From: Pectinophora gossypiella
Lineage: Eukaryota; Arthropoda; Insecta; Lepidoptera; Gelechiidae
Direction of reading: 5' to 3'
Length of the DNA: 64,000 nt
NCBI RefSeq assembly: GCF_024362695.1
Contig: NC_065429.1
Span: 7,531,011-7,595,010 of the forward strand
Position 1 is the stretch's first letter, and every line of letters begins with the position of its first letter. The translations under genes and the position numbers were made by a program. The notes under the pieces are model-generated. The model searched no databases. It had not been told where the DNA came from and saw nothing but the letters and a program-made list of their open reading frames with translations. Shown here in pieces: positions 9,575 to 18,498 of the stretch.

Positions 9575-9672
9575 TTAGACGTGACTTATTGTAGATTTGG
9601 CGCATATGGCATTAACTCGATGGCCGAGTAAAACAGGCCTGAAGGTGTCCGGCTCAGGGCGTCATCTGATAT
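9575..9672 (+). repeat. Repeat G, left half of a split copy
   Basis: Reads gacgtgacttattgtagatt, a shortened middle, then aacaggcctgaaggtg and cagggcgtcatctga. The order matches the reverse complement of the copy at 41842-42110. The right half resumes at about 14267. Confidence 0.75.
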
Positions 9673-9675
9673 GAT

Positions 9676-9706
<31 letters not shown>

Positions 9707-9823
9707 TCAGTCAATGCTTACACTTACAGTATATACCAAACATGCAAACAATTTCAACTTCATTAAGATGCTTAATTTAAAAATATGCTAATTTATATAA
9801 TGGTCAAAAGATGTTATGCGCCC

Positions 9824-12800
9824 TTAAACAGGAGCAGAACTAGGGAGCGCCTTAGACTCCAAGTAACGGCTAGCAACTGCCAGGAAATGCGACTCTGTGT
9901 CAAAGAACACGTCCACTGAGTGGTCCAGACCGAGAATGTTCAAGAGGGTGACCGCTTGGTATAGTGGTGAATTTCCCTGCGCTTCTGTTCGCGTTCTAGG
10001 CAGAACAAACAGTGGATTTTTACGGGGCCGCAGTCGTTGATGAGAAATGGTAGGAACACTAATACCAAACAGTTTTAGTTGACTGGGAAGACATATTACA
10101 CCCCGTAGAAGTTGAAAAAAGAATTTCAATAGAAAGAGATCACGTCTTACTGCTAGGGATTTGTACTCCACCATGCCGAGTATGAACGAGGTAGGAAATA
10201 GGTGCGGGTAATAGTGATACATTTTCTTATACAGAAAACGCAAAAACGATTTTTGTATTCGCTCCACAGTCAGGGCGCGATCAGCATATTGCGGATTCCA
10301 TACAATGCAGTTCGTCTCAAGTTTGCTGCGCACATAGGCGTTATATAATGCGCAGATCGCTTGCCGCCTAGTAAAATGCTTGCATTGCCGCATAATAAAG
10401 CCCAGACTTCTTCTAGCCGCTTTACAGAGTTCATCAACGTGTGGAGCGAATGTTAACTCTGGATCGAACGAAGTTCCCAGATCCCGCATTAGGTTCACTC
10501 TCCCCAATACCTCGCTGCCAATTTTATATTGAGCATGTACAGGACAGCGTTTTCGAGTGAAAGTCATCAGAGCGCATTTAGCGAGATTAAGTTCGAGGTT
10601 GTTGCGGTTGCTCCACTCCACGACGCCGTCAATATCTGATTGTAGGAGAGCAGCGCTAGAGGCGCCTTCAATGGGCAAAGCCAACTTTATGTCGTCCGCA
10701 TACATTAGACATGTTGCGTGTTGAACAGAGGAGGGAAGGTCATTGATGAGAATCAGAAACAGTAGCGGACCAAGCGAACTACCCTGACCAATGCCGGAAG
10801 TCACTGGATATGGTGCTGAGTTGTAGTTATCATATAGTACAGATTGCATTCGGCCCGAGAGATAATTTGAAAAGAAATACAATAGGTCCGTCGAGAATCC
10901 GGCGACAGCCAACTTCTCCAACAAGGTGTCGTTGTTGACTCGGTCAAAAGCCTTTTTATAGTCGAAGTAGGCTATATCGACCTGGCCGGCATGGTCAAGA
11001 TGGTGTGACACTAGCGTGGTAACACAGACAAGATTAGAAGAGGTGGAGCGCTTGGGCAAGAAACCGTGCTGCTCCGGGCAGAACCATCCTCCAAGCTGGT
11101 GGTAGATACCGTTATACAAAGCCGTCTCGAACACTTTCCCGAATACCGGCAAAACAGCAATAGGCCTGTAGTTCTTTATATCAGACTTCGAGCCAGTCTT
11201 GTGTATAGGGACGACTTTGGAGGATTTCCATTTGGCAGGAAATACACCTTCCTTGAGTGCGATATTAAAGATGTGCTGCAAGGGTCTGATAAAAATCTCG
11301 CAACAGTCTCTAACTATAAGTTGTGGCACTGCATCGGGGCCCTTAGTAAGTTTTGGCTTGAGTTTTTTGATGGCGCGACGCACATCGTCCTCGCTGATCC
11401 GATTCATAGTAATATGGTTCTGGTTTGGATGAGGATGACGGGCTGCAGCCAGACATGCATCGGGTACGCTAAGACAAGGGGAGGATGGTAGAAACACACT
11501 TTTGAAAAATTCAGCGAAGGCTTCTGCGATTTCTGGTACGCTCATATCACCGAAAGTGGCCGGAGCAGCAGACCGCCTGTTTCCCCTCACAAACGACCAG
11601 AATCTTGCAGGATCAGCAATAATGTGGGTCTGAATTCTATTAAGATGCTTCCGATATTCATCTTCAATCTTACGCGAAACTTGTTTTCTGTAGTATGAAA
11701 ACAAGGCATAAGAGAGCTGGCAATCCCGTTCTTTGAACAGCTTATGATACCAGTTTTTAAGCTCGTTGAGATTGATTATTTCAGGAGTGAACAAAGGTGG
11801 GTACCGGGCACTGTCCCCGGTTTTAGTTTTTAGCGGGACAGTCTCTCCGATAGCTTTGTTCACAATATTATAAAGAAGATCTGCAGCTACCTCAGGGTCA
11901 GTGACGGTGTATAACGGTGACCAGTCAGTGTGCAAAAGTTTGCTGTAAAGAAGGGGGAAGTTGGCCTTGCGATAGTTATGAAAAGGCTTACCTAGACTAT
12001 TATTAGAGCGGAACTCGCCCCGAGAGGTCTGGAGACAAACGGTGATCTCCAAGGGTTCGTGGTGAACTTCGCTCGAAACAAGCCCACTTTGGATCTTCGT
12101 GATCTCGATTTGCGACAATTCAGGACTGGTCAGAACCAAATCCAGCAAGCGATCCTTTCTGTTTTTAATAGTATTATTTTGTGTTAGATCACAGGCAGAC
12201 AAAAAAGCCTCAAAATCGCGACGCACACGGACAGTGGTGGAATACAGATTGAAGTCTCCCACGATCATAATAGGTGTATTGGAAGAATTTGTTAGATTTT
12301 CGATACAATCGAAAAGTGAATAATAGCTCCTTTCAGGGGCTGAAGGCGCGATATATACCACGCAAAACAGCAAAGATAGAGCACCGTTGGTCACACAAGC
12401 GCAAAGAAATTCATCGGAGTCAATACCGCAGTTCACAGGGCGGAGTGTGAATGCGTGCTTCGCAGCAATTAGCACGCCTCCACCACCACGATCGCGACGC
12501 TCGCTTCGGATGACGGATACACCTGGTGGTATGAGCTCGGTGTCATAAACTGATTCGTTTAGCTTAGTTTCGGTTAAGGCAATTATTAGCTGGTGCGGCA
12601 GGGCTGCAATACCGTTCTTGATTATTGGTAGTTTTCCTTTAATGCCTCTGACATTCTGGTGGTAAATGCAGACCGTTTTTGTCGTTGCTGGCTTCTTCTT
12701 TCTGCTTGCGAAAAAATTTTTTATTTCCATTATTGATGGGCTTCCGCTTGAATGTATACCACTCCTGGATGGTGACATTTTTGGGCCAATTGGTGGGCGA

Positions 12801-12856
12801 TAGGAAATATTCAAATTTACAGATAGGTACGCATAAGATAAAGCAATTGTGAGCAA
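9824..12856 (-). CDS. Retrotransposon ORF2: endonuclease and reverse transcriptase
   Basis: A 1010-residue frame; the real start may be the Met at about residue 43, since the first part overlaps ORF1. Endonuclease at about 60-285: IYHQNVRG, ALTETKLN (metal-binding Glu), GDFNLYS and HHEPLEI in place of the usual SDH-x-P, so the penultimate Asp looks replaced while the His remains. Reverse transcriptase at about 520-800: KNYRPIAVLP, EQHGFLPKRS, YFDYKKAFDRV, SGIGQGSSLGP and the MYADDIKLA active site. The C-terminal thumb-like region has RRQAICALYNAYVRSKLE and an RLRPRKNPLF block. No stops or frameshifts. Confidence 0.92.
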   Translation of the reverse strand: MLTIALSYAYLSVNLNISYRPPIGPKMSPSRSGIHSSGSPSIMEIKNFFASRKKKPATTKTVCIYHQNVRGIKGKLPIIKNGIAALPHQLIIALTETKLNESVYDTELIPPGVSVIRSERRDRGGGGVLIAAKHAFTLRPVNCGIDSDEFLCACVTNGALSLLFCVVYIAPSAPERSYYSLFDCIENLTNSSNTPIMIVGDFNLYSTTVRVRRDFEAFLSACDLTQNNTIKNRKDRLLDLVLTSPELSQIEITKIQSGLVSSEVHHEPLEITVCLQTSRGEFRSNNSLGKPFHNYRKANFPLLYSKLLHTDWSPLYTVTDPEVAADLLYNIVNKAIGETVPLKTKTGDSARYPPLFTPEIINLNELKNWYHKLFKERDCQLSYALFSYYRKQVSRKIEDEYRKHLNRIQTHIIADPARFWSFVRGNRRSAAPATFGDMSVPEIAEAFAEFFKSVFLPSSPCLSVPDACLAAARHPHPNQNHITMNRISEDDVRRAIKKLKPKLTKGPDAVPQLIVRDCCEIFIRPLQHIFNIALKEGVFPAKWKSSKVVPIHKTGSKSDIKNYRPIAVLPVFGKVFETALYNGIYHQLGGWFCPEQHGFLPKRSTSSNLVCVTTLVSHHLDHAGQVDIAYFDYKKAFDRVNNDTLLEKLAVAGFSTDLLYFFSNYLSGRMQSVLYDNYNSAPYPVTSGIGQGSSLGPLLFLILINDLPSSVQHATCLMYADDIKLALPIEGASSAALLQSDIDGVVEWSNRNNLELNLAKCALMTFTRKRCPVHAQYKIGSEVLGRVNLMRDLGTSFDPELTFAPHVDELCKAARRSLGFIMRQCKHFTRRQAICALYNAYVRSKLETNCIVWNPQYADRALTVERIQKSFLRFLYKKMYHYYPHLFPTSFILGMVEYKSLAVRRDLFLLKFFFQLLRGVICLPSQLKLFGISVPTISHQRLRPRKNPLFVLPRTRTEAQGNSPLYQAVTLLNILGLDHSVDVFFDTESHFLAVASRYLESKALPSSAPV

Positions 12857-14183
12857 CGTGAACTGGATCCGGCCTCCTTACGGTGTAATCTGCGTCGGGG
12901 GCCTTCTTCTTCATGTAAGAAAGAATATTATCTTCATTCATAGATGGGTGGAAGTTCCATGCGTGAATATATTTGACAGGCTCCATAGTCAACAGGTTGG
13001 AATCTGGTTCACCAGTAGCTCTGATAACTACAGAGCGCCTTGACTGCCGTTGACGTTTCGCAGATGTTATATGTTCGCTAGTGGATTGATTGGTTGTCAA
13101 GGTCACCGTCGTAGCAGGTGAGGTTGGGCTTGGGACATACGGTGTTGTGGGGGCAGCAAGTTGGTTGGCTCCTGTCTGCTTCGTAACCGTGACATGTCTG
13201 TGTGAATTTGCGCTTCTGATGTCACTTGAGGTGTTACAGGTTTCAGTTCGCTCGATACGGCCAATATTTCTATTCCCTGTCCCTTTGCTTAACGGCGGAG
13301 TCGTACCGGACGCCTTGGTAATACCTGCGCAGGTGGGCTGCTGGTTTGACAAAACTTTAGTTGTAATGGAGGTACGTTCGTCCGTTTTTTCGGAGACTAT
13401 AGGTGGTAAAGTAACGAAGGATATGGGCTCAGATTTTCTATCATTTATGCTAGACTTAGAGTCAATGCTCTTAAGGCCTTTCGCAAGTAGGTCGTACTTA
13501 GCATGCATAGCCAATACTTCACTTCTCAACGTTTTTATTGTGCTCTCTAGGCTATTCAGTTGGTCTTCTTTTCTCGCTAGTATATTCATGACCTGATTGC
13601 GAAAGGATGTGAGTTCACTCAGGATTTCTGATACTCCGGCGTGTACAGAGGCGGCTCCGGTGCTTACAGAGGTGACTCCGGCGCACGTATTGGTATTTTT
13701 TGTACACTCTTCGTCGGTTTGAGGTGTATTCTTTGAAGCGTTCGCGCCGAACTGAGGCTCTGGAGATAAAGACAAATCCAGTCGATGCGTCCTAGACTTT
13801 TCCCGTATGGTCACATTCTTAAAAGAGCAAGAGCTATTTAGGCAAGAAGCAGAGTCAACAGCTAAATCGCTTCCAGAGGGTGTTATGGTGACTGTCGTAT
13901 TATTTATGTAGCCACTTAGAAACGCCGGTGATTCACGCACTGATGGTACTGAGTTAGGCTGTCGAATCGGCGTGTCATCATTTCTTGGTTTTCGTATATG
14001 GATTGTACAGTCGGGACAGTTCCAGTTGCGATCCAGATTATGTCTCTCAGTATTGAAATACTCCCTGGTCATATTCAAACATGCGTAATGATAATACTTT
14101 GAACACTTATTACATCTCAACCGCTCCGTAATATTTGTATGTATATTGCATGCGTGACAATTCATCATTTTGAACGGTTGCAT
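12639..14183 (-). CDS. Retrotransposon ORF1 with PHD finger
   Basis: A 514-residue protein. Residues about 8-60 form a C4HC3 PHD-type zinc finger: CHAC, CNKC, YHYAC (with the His) and WNCPDC. A Ser/Thr-rich stretch follows. Residues about 185-240 form a coiled coil (LTSFRNQVMNILARKEDQLN onward) that may drive trimerisation. The C-terminal 95 residues resemble the folded end of CR1-type ORF1 proteins, with HAWNFHPSMNEDNILSYM, then FILCVPICKFEYFL and LSPTNWPKNVTIQEW. The role is presumably RNA binding; the PHD finger could steer the particle to histone tails, which is inference. It overlaps ORF2 by up to 218 bases. Confidence 0.88.
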   Translation of the reverse strand: MQPFKMMNCHACNIHTNITERLRCNKCSKYYHYACLNMTREYFNTERHNLDRNWNCPDCTIHIRKPRNDDTPIRQPNSVPSVRESPAFLSGYINNTTVTITPSGSDLAVDSASCLNSSCSFKNVTIREKSRTHRLDLSLSPEPQFGANASKNTPQTDEECTKNTNTCAGVTSVSTGAASVHAGVSEILSELTSFRNQVMNILARKEDQLNSLESTIKTLRSEVLAMHAKYDLLAKGLKSIDSKSSINDRKSEPISFVTLPPIVSEKTDERTSITTKVLSNQQPTCAGITKASGTTPPLSKGTGNRNIGRIERTETCNTSSDIRSANSHRHVTVTKQTGANQLAAPTTPYVPSPTSPATTVTLTTNQSTSEHITSAKRQRQSRRSVVIRATGEPDSNLLTMEPVKYIHAWNFHPSMNEDNILSYMKKKAPDADYTVRRPDPVHVAHNCFILCVPICKFEYFLSPTNWPKNVTIQEWYTFKRKPINNGNKKFFRKQKEEASNDKNGLHLPPECQRH

Positions 14184-14266
14184 AGGTGGGTAATGCTTCT
14201 GCTCGGATTAGAACTCGGAGTGGATGTTTTCTAATCTCACCCTTCTGTAATAATAATGATTGTGAG

Positions 14267-14338
14267 AGTTAACGATAAGCGCTGATGAAATGAGGGAAAC
14301 CGTTGACCACGCCGGCGGGGTCCGGGGAATTTCGCCAG
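14267..14338 (+). repeat. Repeat G, right half of a split copy
   Basis: Continues with cgataagcgctgatgaaatg, then ccgttgaccacgccggcggg, as in the reverse complement of 41842-41900. Completes the copy begun at 9575. Confidence 0.75.
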
Positions 14339-14371
14339 AACTAAATATATATTTAATAGACCTTAACAAAA

Positions 14372-14704
14372 CAGCCTCCGTGGTCTAGTGGTTAGAGCGT
14401 TAGGCTCACGATCTGGAGGTCCGGGTTCGATTCCCGATGGGAACATTGTCGAAATCACTTTATGAGACTGTCCTTTGTTTGGTAAGGACTTTTCAGGCTT
14501 GAATCACCTGATTGTCCGAAAAAGTAAGATGATTCCGTGCTTCGGAGGGCACGTTAAGCCGTTGGTCCCGGCTATTAGCCGTAAAAATCATCTCCACCAA
14601 CCCGCAGTGGAGCAGCGTGGTGGAGTATGCTCCATACCCCCTCCGGTTGCTTGAGGGGAGACCTGTGCCCAGCAGTGGGACGTTATATAGGCTGTTCATG
14701 TAGA
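14372..14704 (+). mobile_element. SINE-V1, full length
   Basis: The tRNA-Val-like head (cctccgtggtctagtggtta; anticodon position CAC; B box ggttcgattcc) is followed by the body, the shared core (cttcggagggcacgttaagc) and the tail ending in acgttataggctgtt-like sequence. Flanked by the duplication AGACCTTAA (about 14361 and 14702). Intron 8 of MED16. Confidence 0.9.
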
Positions 14705-14823
14705 CCTTAAAAGTCCATTTACTACGGTCAACTATCATGATGAAAAGTTATTAAAAATTTACACCTTTTATAACGTAATATTTGACATAAAAGCAGTGAT
14801 TTTAAGTTTACGCGGTTATTATC

Positions 14824-14983
14824 ATAATTAAAACACATAATAACGGGTTCTTACCGCGTTTAAATGGGGATATGAGAGTCTTGTCATCCCGTGATCATGG
14901 CACTTGCAACAGTGTCGAAATATCGGGAGTCTCATATCCCCATTTAAACGCGGTAAGAACCCGTTATTATGTGTTTTAATTAT
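14824..14983. repeat. Foldback element, about 54-bp arms
   Basis: The left arm (attaaaacacataataacgg through ggggatatgaga) is repeated inverted at the right (tctcatatccccatttaaac to gtgttttaat). Between them are about 50 bp including gtgatcatggcacttgca. A diverged copy is at 56648-56820. It ends about 21 nt inside the intron after MED16 exon 8. Confidence 0.88.
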
Positions 14984-15003
14984 AAAAGCAGTGAGTTACT
15001 TAC

Positions 15004-15071
15004 GAGAGTATTGAAACAGTCTGTAGCTGGTTTGGAGCCTCCCCCTGGTGTTGTGTTGCCCTGCACCGGAC
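15004..15071 (-). CDS. MED16: MED16 exon 8
   Basis: A 68-nt exon between ttctccaag and the donor gtaagt. Codes PVQGNTTPGGGSKPATDC then FNTL. It takes one base from exon 7 and ends in phase 0. It matches the short linker segment after the WD40 strand ending in CWSL-type residues in animal MED16. The flanking intron 8 is about 6.1 kb and almost wholly transposons. Confidence 0.82.
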
Positions 15072-15159
15072 CTTGGAGAATTTATTATTCAATTAAGAAT
15101 CTTGATTGTCATAATTAAAGATCATCACCGTCTCCTGTTTCTCACAGGGTCCGGTTACC

Positions 15160-15365
15160 TAACCTGAAGATTTGACAGGTCTGGTTTTTGACAGAAGCGA
15201 CTTCATGTCTGACCTTCCAACCCGCGAAGGGAAAACCAGCCCAATACAGGTTAGGTCACATACCTCCGAAATGCATTTTTCGAGAGTGTGGGTCCTCACC
15301 GTTGAGCACGTGATAATAATTTATGACTCAAACATGAATTCGAAAACAAATTCGAAATTCATTGG
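15160..15365 (-). mobile_element. SINE-K 3' body
   Basis: The reverse complement carries the family's right half: the ttgacaggtc block at 15173, aaccagcccaatacagg and a run of ttcgaaaacaaattcgaaat. The head is missing. Confidence 0.65.
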
Positions 15366-15487
15366 TTTATTTTGTCTTTGTTATAAATAGAGATGTACGT
15401 CACAAGAGTTAACTTCACTGAAAACAATAAATAAGAGTTGAATGCCAAAAAAAAAAGAAATCTGCACTTTGTTTAAAAATTATATCA

Positions 15488-15690
15488 GAGTAGTGTCCAA
15501 CTAGTCAAATCACTTACTTTGTATTAAGCGTCAAAACACGAAATTACTATGGAATTTGTATGAAAAAGCACACTGTGACGTCATAGAAAGACGTGATTAA
15601 ATGTCGGACTTATTATTACGTTTTTCTTGTAAAAGATTCATAAATAAGTTAAATTTAAAAAAGAAAATGTTTTTCGTTAGTTTCACATGG
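15488..15690 (+). repeat. Repeat C copy (contains a TGACGTCA palindrome)
   Basis: Order: ccaactagtcaaatcac, gtcaaaacacgaaatt, gcacactgtgacgtcatag, atgtcggacttattattacg. Other copies: 31385-31690, 39525-39750, 45135-45340. The CRE-type octamer TGACGTCA is in three of the four; the 31-kb copy reads TGACGTCG. Class unknown. Confidence 0.75.
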
Positions 15691-15791
15691 TGCCTTTTAG
15701 TAATCAGAATTTCATAATTTATCTTGATTAATACACGACCCAATTGCAAAGGCTTGTAGGTTTTGACGTAGTAATGATAGGATTATATTAC

Positions 15792-15908
15792 CTTTAGCAA
15801 GCATCTTGTGCACGGCATGCGACCTCTCCGTCAGCTTCCAGAGGGTGAGTGAGCCGGCGCCCACCAGCAGGGAGTCCGTGTCCTCATTCTGGCACCAGGT
15901 TATAGCCG
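15792..15908 (-). CDS. MED16: MED16 exon 7
   Basis: A 117-nt exon; acceptor tcctatcgtcag, donor gtaata. Codes AITWCQNEDTDSLLVGAGSL then TLWKLTERSHAVHKMLAK. This fits the MED16 segment that in vertebrates begins AITHLKF and ends in a CWSL strand. Starts with two bases completing a codon and leaves one, matching exons 6 and 8. Confidence 0.88.
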
Positions 15909-15954
15909 CTGACGATAGGAGTACATAATTATCGGTGCTAGATTGACACTACTT

Positions 15955-16104
15955 ATCGTGTGGATTGTGCGGTGGAATACCAGTCCCATCAACCCTGGTG
16001 TCAAGGTTATTGAGCCGCCAAAGGCCCCTGACATGGCTCATGTAACGACTTCATACTTACATCAGTAAGGAGTAACCCGGACCACCTCACAACCCACACG
16101 ATGG
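15955..16104 (-). mobile_element. SINE-V2 3' part
   Basis: Minus-strand SINE-V2 tail region: atcaaccctggtgtcaagg, gagccgccaaaggcccctga, then a scrambled join with the plus-oriented cctcacaacccacacgatgg at 16084-16103. Probably two pieces or an internal rearrangement. Confidence 0.65.
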
Positions 16105-16135
16105 ATTAGTAAAATAACAATTGCTGTGTACTCAC

Positions 16136-16297
16136 TGACGGGCCCGCTGTGGGGGCAGCACACGCTGGGCAGCGGCTGGATGGCCAGCAGCGGGGCTCCG
16201 CCCGCCGCGCCCGCGCCCCGCGACACGGACAGCGCCGCGCAGCGCACCACGCAGCGGGGGCCGCCGCGGCACACCGCCGCCAGCACCAGGCTGCCGT
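16136..16297 (-). CDS. MED16: MED16 exon 6
   Basis: A 162-nt GC-rich exon between acceptor ggactccccag and donor gtgagt. Codes GSLVLAAVCRGGPRCVVRCA and on to CCPHSGPV. It corresponds to the WD40 strand GGNIVVATADGS and following in vertebrate MED16. Enters with two bases and leaves one base, consistent on both sides. Confidence 0.88.
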
Positions 16298-16344
16298 CTG
16301 GGGAGTCCACAAGTTCACGTTACATTTTCCTGAGCATTGCCTCA

Positions 16345-16555
16345 CCCCAGACACTTCATACAAAACACCTCGTTTCACACAGACACTACACATTGACGTT
16401 ATCGTACACGCGCATCTGTGTGTGTGACGTCTGACGCCCATACGATTGAAGACTAAAGTAATACCGAGGGGGTGAGGTAAATTTAGCTCAGACGCTGGTG
16501 GGGAGCGGAGAGTTACTGTTGTATACGTATTATTCCTTATGTCTATGAAGTTCCA
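16345..16555 (+). repeat. Repeat Y copy
   Basis: Carries the marker segments acacttcatacaaaacacct, cattgacgttatcgtacacg, ccgagggggtgaggtaaa, ctggtggggagcggagagtt and tattattcctta. Other copies or pieces: 17300-17580, 27625-27840, 32180-32283, 33425-33670, 37895-38000, 44705-44800, 55865-55985, 56210-56300. Function and class unknown. Confidence 0.7.
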
Positions 16556-16689
16556 CAGTCGAATAGATAATTTATAAATCGATAATACACGTTAACTTTT
16601 TGCAGGCTCGTACCCGTGTTGACAGTTGACAGGCGAATCGTGCACTACGGAGAGTTAGAGCACAGATCGCTATTTGTGCTCTAACTTTC

Positions 16690-16875
16690 AAATTTAAAAA
16701 TATTTATTCTTCAAAATTGGCTTACAAAGTTAGCGCTTTTTGAACGTCAAAAATTAAATTACATACTATGTAACTAGCTGTAAAACTACTACCACATCGG
16801 AATCTGTAACGCTGAGGGAAAGACGTGGCCAGAAAATCTCCCAGCACAGCGCCCTAGTCCTACTGTTTCATGTTT
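16690..16875 (-). repeat. Interspersed repeat, paired with 56035-56200
   Basis: Reverse complement of 56035-56200: shared blocks aactagctgtaaaactacta, tctgtaacgctgagggaaag and gtttcatgttttcctttc. Part of it resembles repeat Q. Probably the end of an unrecognised element. Confidence 0.65.
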
Positions 16876-16920
16876 TCCTTTCTTTTCTTTTCTCTTTTCT
16901 TCCCACATCTATCTACTTAC

Positions 16921-17123
16921 TCTTATGCGCAATGCTGGCGTGCGTGACGTGGTCGCGGTGCTGGCGCAGCGAGCACATGGCGCGGGGCGCCTCTCCCGCC
17001 GCGCTGCTGGCGGCGCCGGGGGCAGCGGGGGCGGCCGCGGGGGCCGGGGCTGCGCCCGGGCTGGTCACGGCGCCCACCAGCCCCGTGGACGTGATCACGC
17101 ACACCCCCGGGACTGGCAACCCG
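16921..17123 (-). CDS. MED16: MED16 exon 5
   Basis: A 203-nt exon; acceptor tgtgtccctccag, donor gtaagt. Codes GLPVPGVCVITSTGLVGAVT, then an Ala/Pro-rich insert of about 25 residues (GC-rich DNA), then MCSLRQHRDHVTHASIAHK. It matches the region GWIAVTVSGLVTV to ALADIAF of vertebrate MED16. The Ala-rich loop between strands looks like a lineage-specific expansion. Phase in 2, phase out 1, agreeing with exons 4 and 6. Confidence 0.88.
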
Positions 17124-17299
17124 CTGGAGGGACACAAATTATTTATATAATATAATCTTAATAATATTCTTTATTAATTAGACAATGTGTATGCGTGTGT
17201 GAATGTGTGTGTATGTGTGAGAGAGAGAGAAATAAAAAAAAAATTTGAACAATGAAGGTTTAGGCATTACAATTGACTTAAAAAAACACTGAACTTAAT

Positions 17300-17580
17300 T
17301 GCATTCACATTATATATAGACGCCGCGCAGGCGTACCTAGCGCGGGCAATTACTGTGGGATCAAATATTCGGGTCAGACGAACATCGGTGTCCAATTTCA
17401 AAATTCGAACATAGAAACTATACTGATAAAAAATTAAAACAACGAACGGTGCGAAGCTTTCACGATTCAAGTCTAAACTGTGTTCGAGGGGGGTCGAGGT
17501 AAACCTAGCTTAGCCACTGGTAGTGGGGTGGAGGGTTGCCATTCTATACGTAGTATTATTCCTTATTCTATGACGAAAGT
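17300..17580 (+). repeat. Repeat Y copy, divergent
   Basis: Contains gtccaatttcaaaattcgaa, gattcaagtctaaactgtg, gaggtaaacctagcttagcc and tacgtagtattattccttat. The left part is shared, inverted, with 44815-44880. Confidence 0.65.
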
Positions 17581-17701
17581 TCCGCACTAGCTTTCAACAT
17601 ATTGGACATTGTTGTGCAACATATCGCATTCCATATGTTGCCAAGTGGAACGCGGCTTTAACGTTCTATATGTAGTGTTATTCTTTATTCAATGGTCTTA
17701 C

Positions 17702-17831
17702 CCAAACCCTTTGAGTGTGGGCGTGCATCTGAGGGTGGTGAACTTGTCAGTGAGTGGTGCGTCTGGCTTCTTATCAGTGGCGACAACACGACGCCCGTTG
17801 TGGAAGAATATACCCTTTATTATGCGCTCGC
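17702..17831 (-). CDS. MED16: MED16 exon 4
   Basis: A 130-nt exon; acceptor ctttctgttattccag, donor gtaaga. Codes ERIIKGIFFHNGRRVVATDK then FTTLRCTPTLKGFGG. This matches vertebrate MED16 (WLHNGVKLALHVEK to FSPSLTLFGG). Its length is 1 modulo 3, exactly what is needed between exons 3 and 5. The acceptor's pyrimidine tract lies in a repeat L copy. Confidence 0.88.
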
Positions 17832-17925
17832 CTGGAATAACAGAAAGTTCAGTGAGGTGCGGGTACTCAGTTCTCTTATGATGGATGTACCTTTTATTTT
17901 AGGATTTTTGTTGTGAGCTTGTTAT
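17832..17925 (+). repeat. Repeat L fragment abutting exon 4
   Basis: taacagaaagttcagtgagg, gggtactcagttct, atgatggatgtacct align with the repeat L copy at 39835-39900. It stops at the intron-exon boundary of MED16 exon 4. Confidence 0.7.
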
Positions 17926-17937
17926 GTTTACCAGCTC

Positions 17938-18098
17938 GGCGACCGTGCCGCGCGCGGCGCGAATTATATCGAAGGCTTTTGACCAATACTCGTATGATAG
18001 CTATCCACGTAGATAACATGCGCTGCACGTCTATTGGTCGAAATCGTCGATATAATTCGCGCCGCACGCGACGCCGTCGCTGTGCAGAGCCTGTGACA
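17938..18098. mobile_element. MITE-P palindromic element
   Basis: Arms: gcgcgaattatatcgaagg with ttgaccaat at the left, and attggtcgaaatcgtcgata with taattcgcgccgc at the right; the centre has ccacgtagataac. A second copy is at 46920-47062. MED16 intron 3. Confidence 0.75.
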
Positions 18099-18485
18099 TT
18101 GCTTGAGATAGTTTTGTATTCTACAAGATGAGGTATAGAGGGCGCCATTTCCAATTATTTTTACGAGAACTTTCAGTAGTTGGCATGTTTCAATATTCTT
18201 AATTTGCACACTATGACAGTTTAGAAGTTGGTAAATTACATGTGAGTTTCACATCACAGATCCTTTCGGGCGCACACAAAATTTGAGTTTAAAAGAGAGA
18301 AGGAAGCTTTTCAAATTATAATATCAGTATCAGTAAGATATTCACTAGTGCTGTACTAACATTTAGTGGCACAATATAGAGAAGCACAGGCCTCCTGGGA
18401 CAGCCCAACATATAATAAAAAAAAATAATAAGTGAATATGTCAAATTGTCTGTGAATAAAGCCTATTCTTGTTTTTTATTATATT
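18099..18485. other. Intron 3 sequence, nothing recognised
   Basis: AT-rich intronic DNA of MED16 without ORFs or clear family members; the part near 18355-18415 (agcacaggcctcctgggac) may be a repeat remnant. Confidence 0.5.
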
Positions 18486-18498
18486 ATATTTTTTTTAC

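Larger units (their letters stand above)
9673..14266 (-). mobile_element. Complete non-LTR retrotransposon with PHD-finger ORF1
   Basis: About 4.6 kb, minus strand, same sense as MED16, inside MED16 intron 8. Order on its own strand: short leader (to 14184), ORF1 (14183-12639), ORF2 (12856-9824), a 3' UTR of about 110 bp, then a tail of about nine ATAA units at 9673-9708. Both ORFs are open, so it may be recent. It interrupts a repeat G copy. No clean target duplication was found, and about 40 bp of the target may be missing. CR1/Jockey type by motif. Confidence 0.88.

Noticed and set aside
14372..14445. tRNA-Val gene
   Set aside because: The tRNA-like part is the head of a repeated SINE with flanking duplication; the same head recurs in about 15 places.
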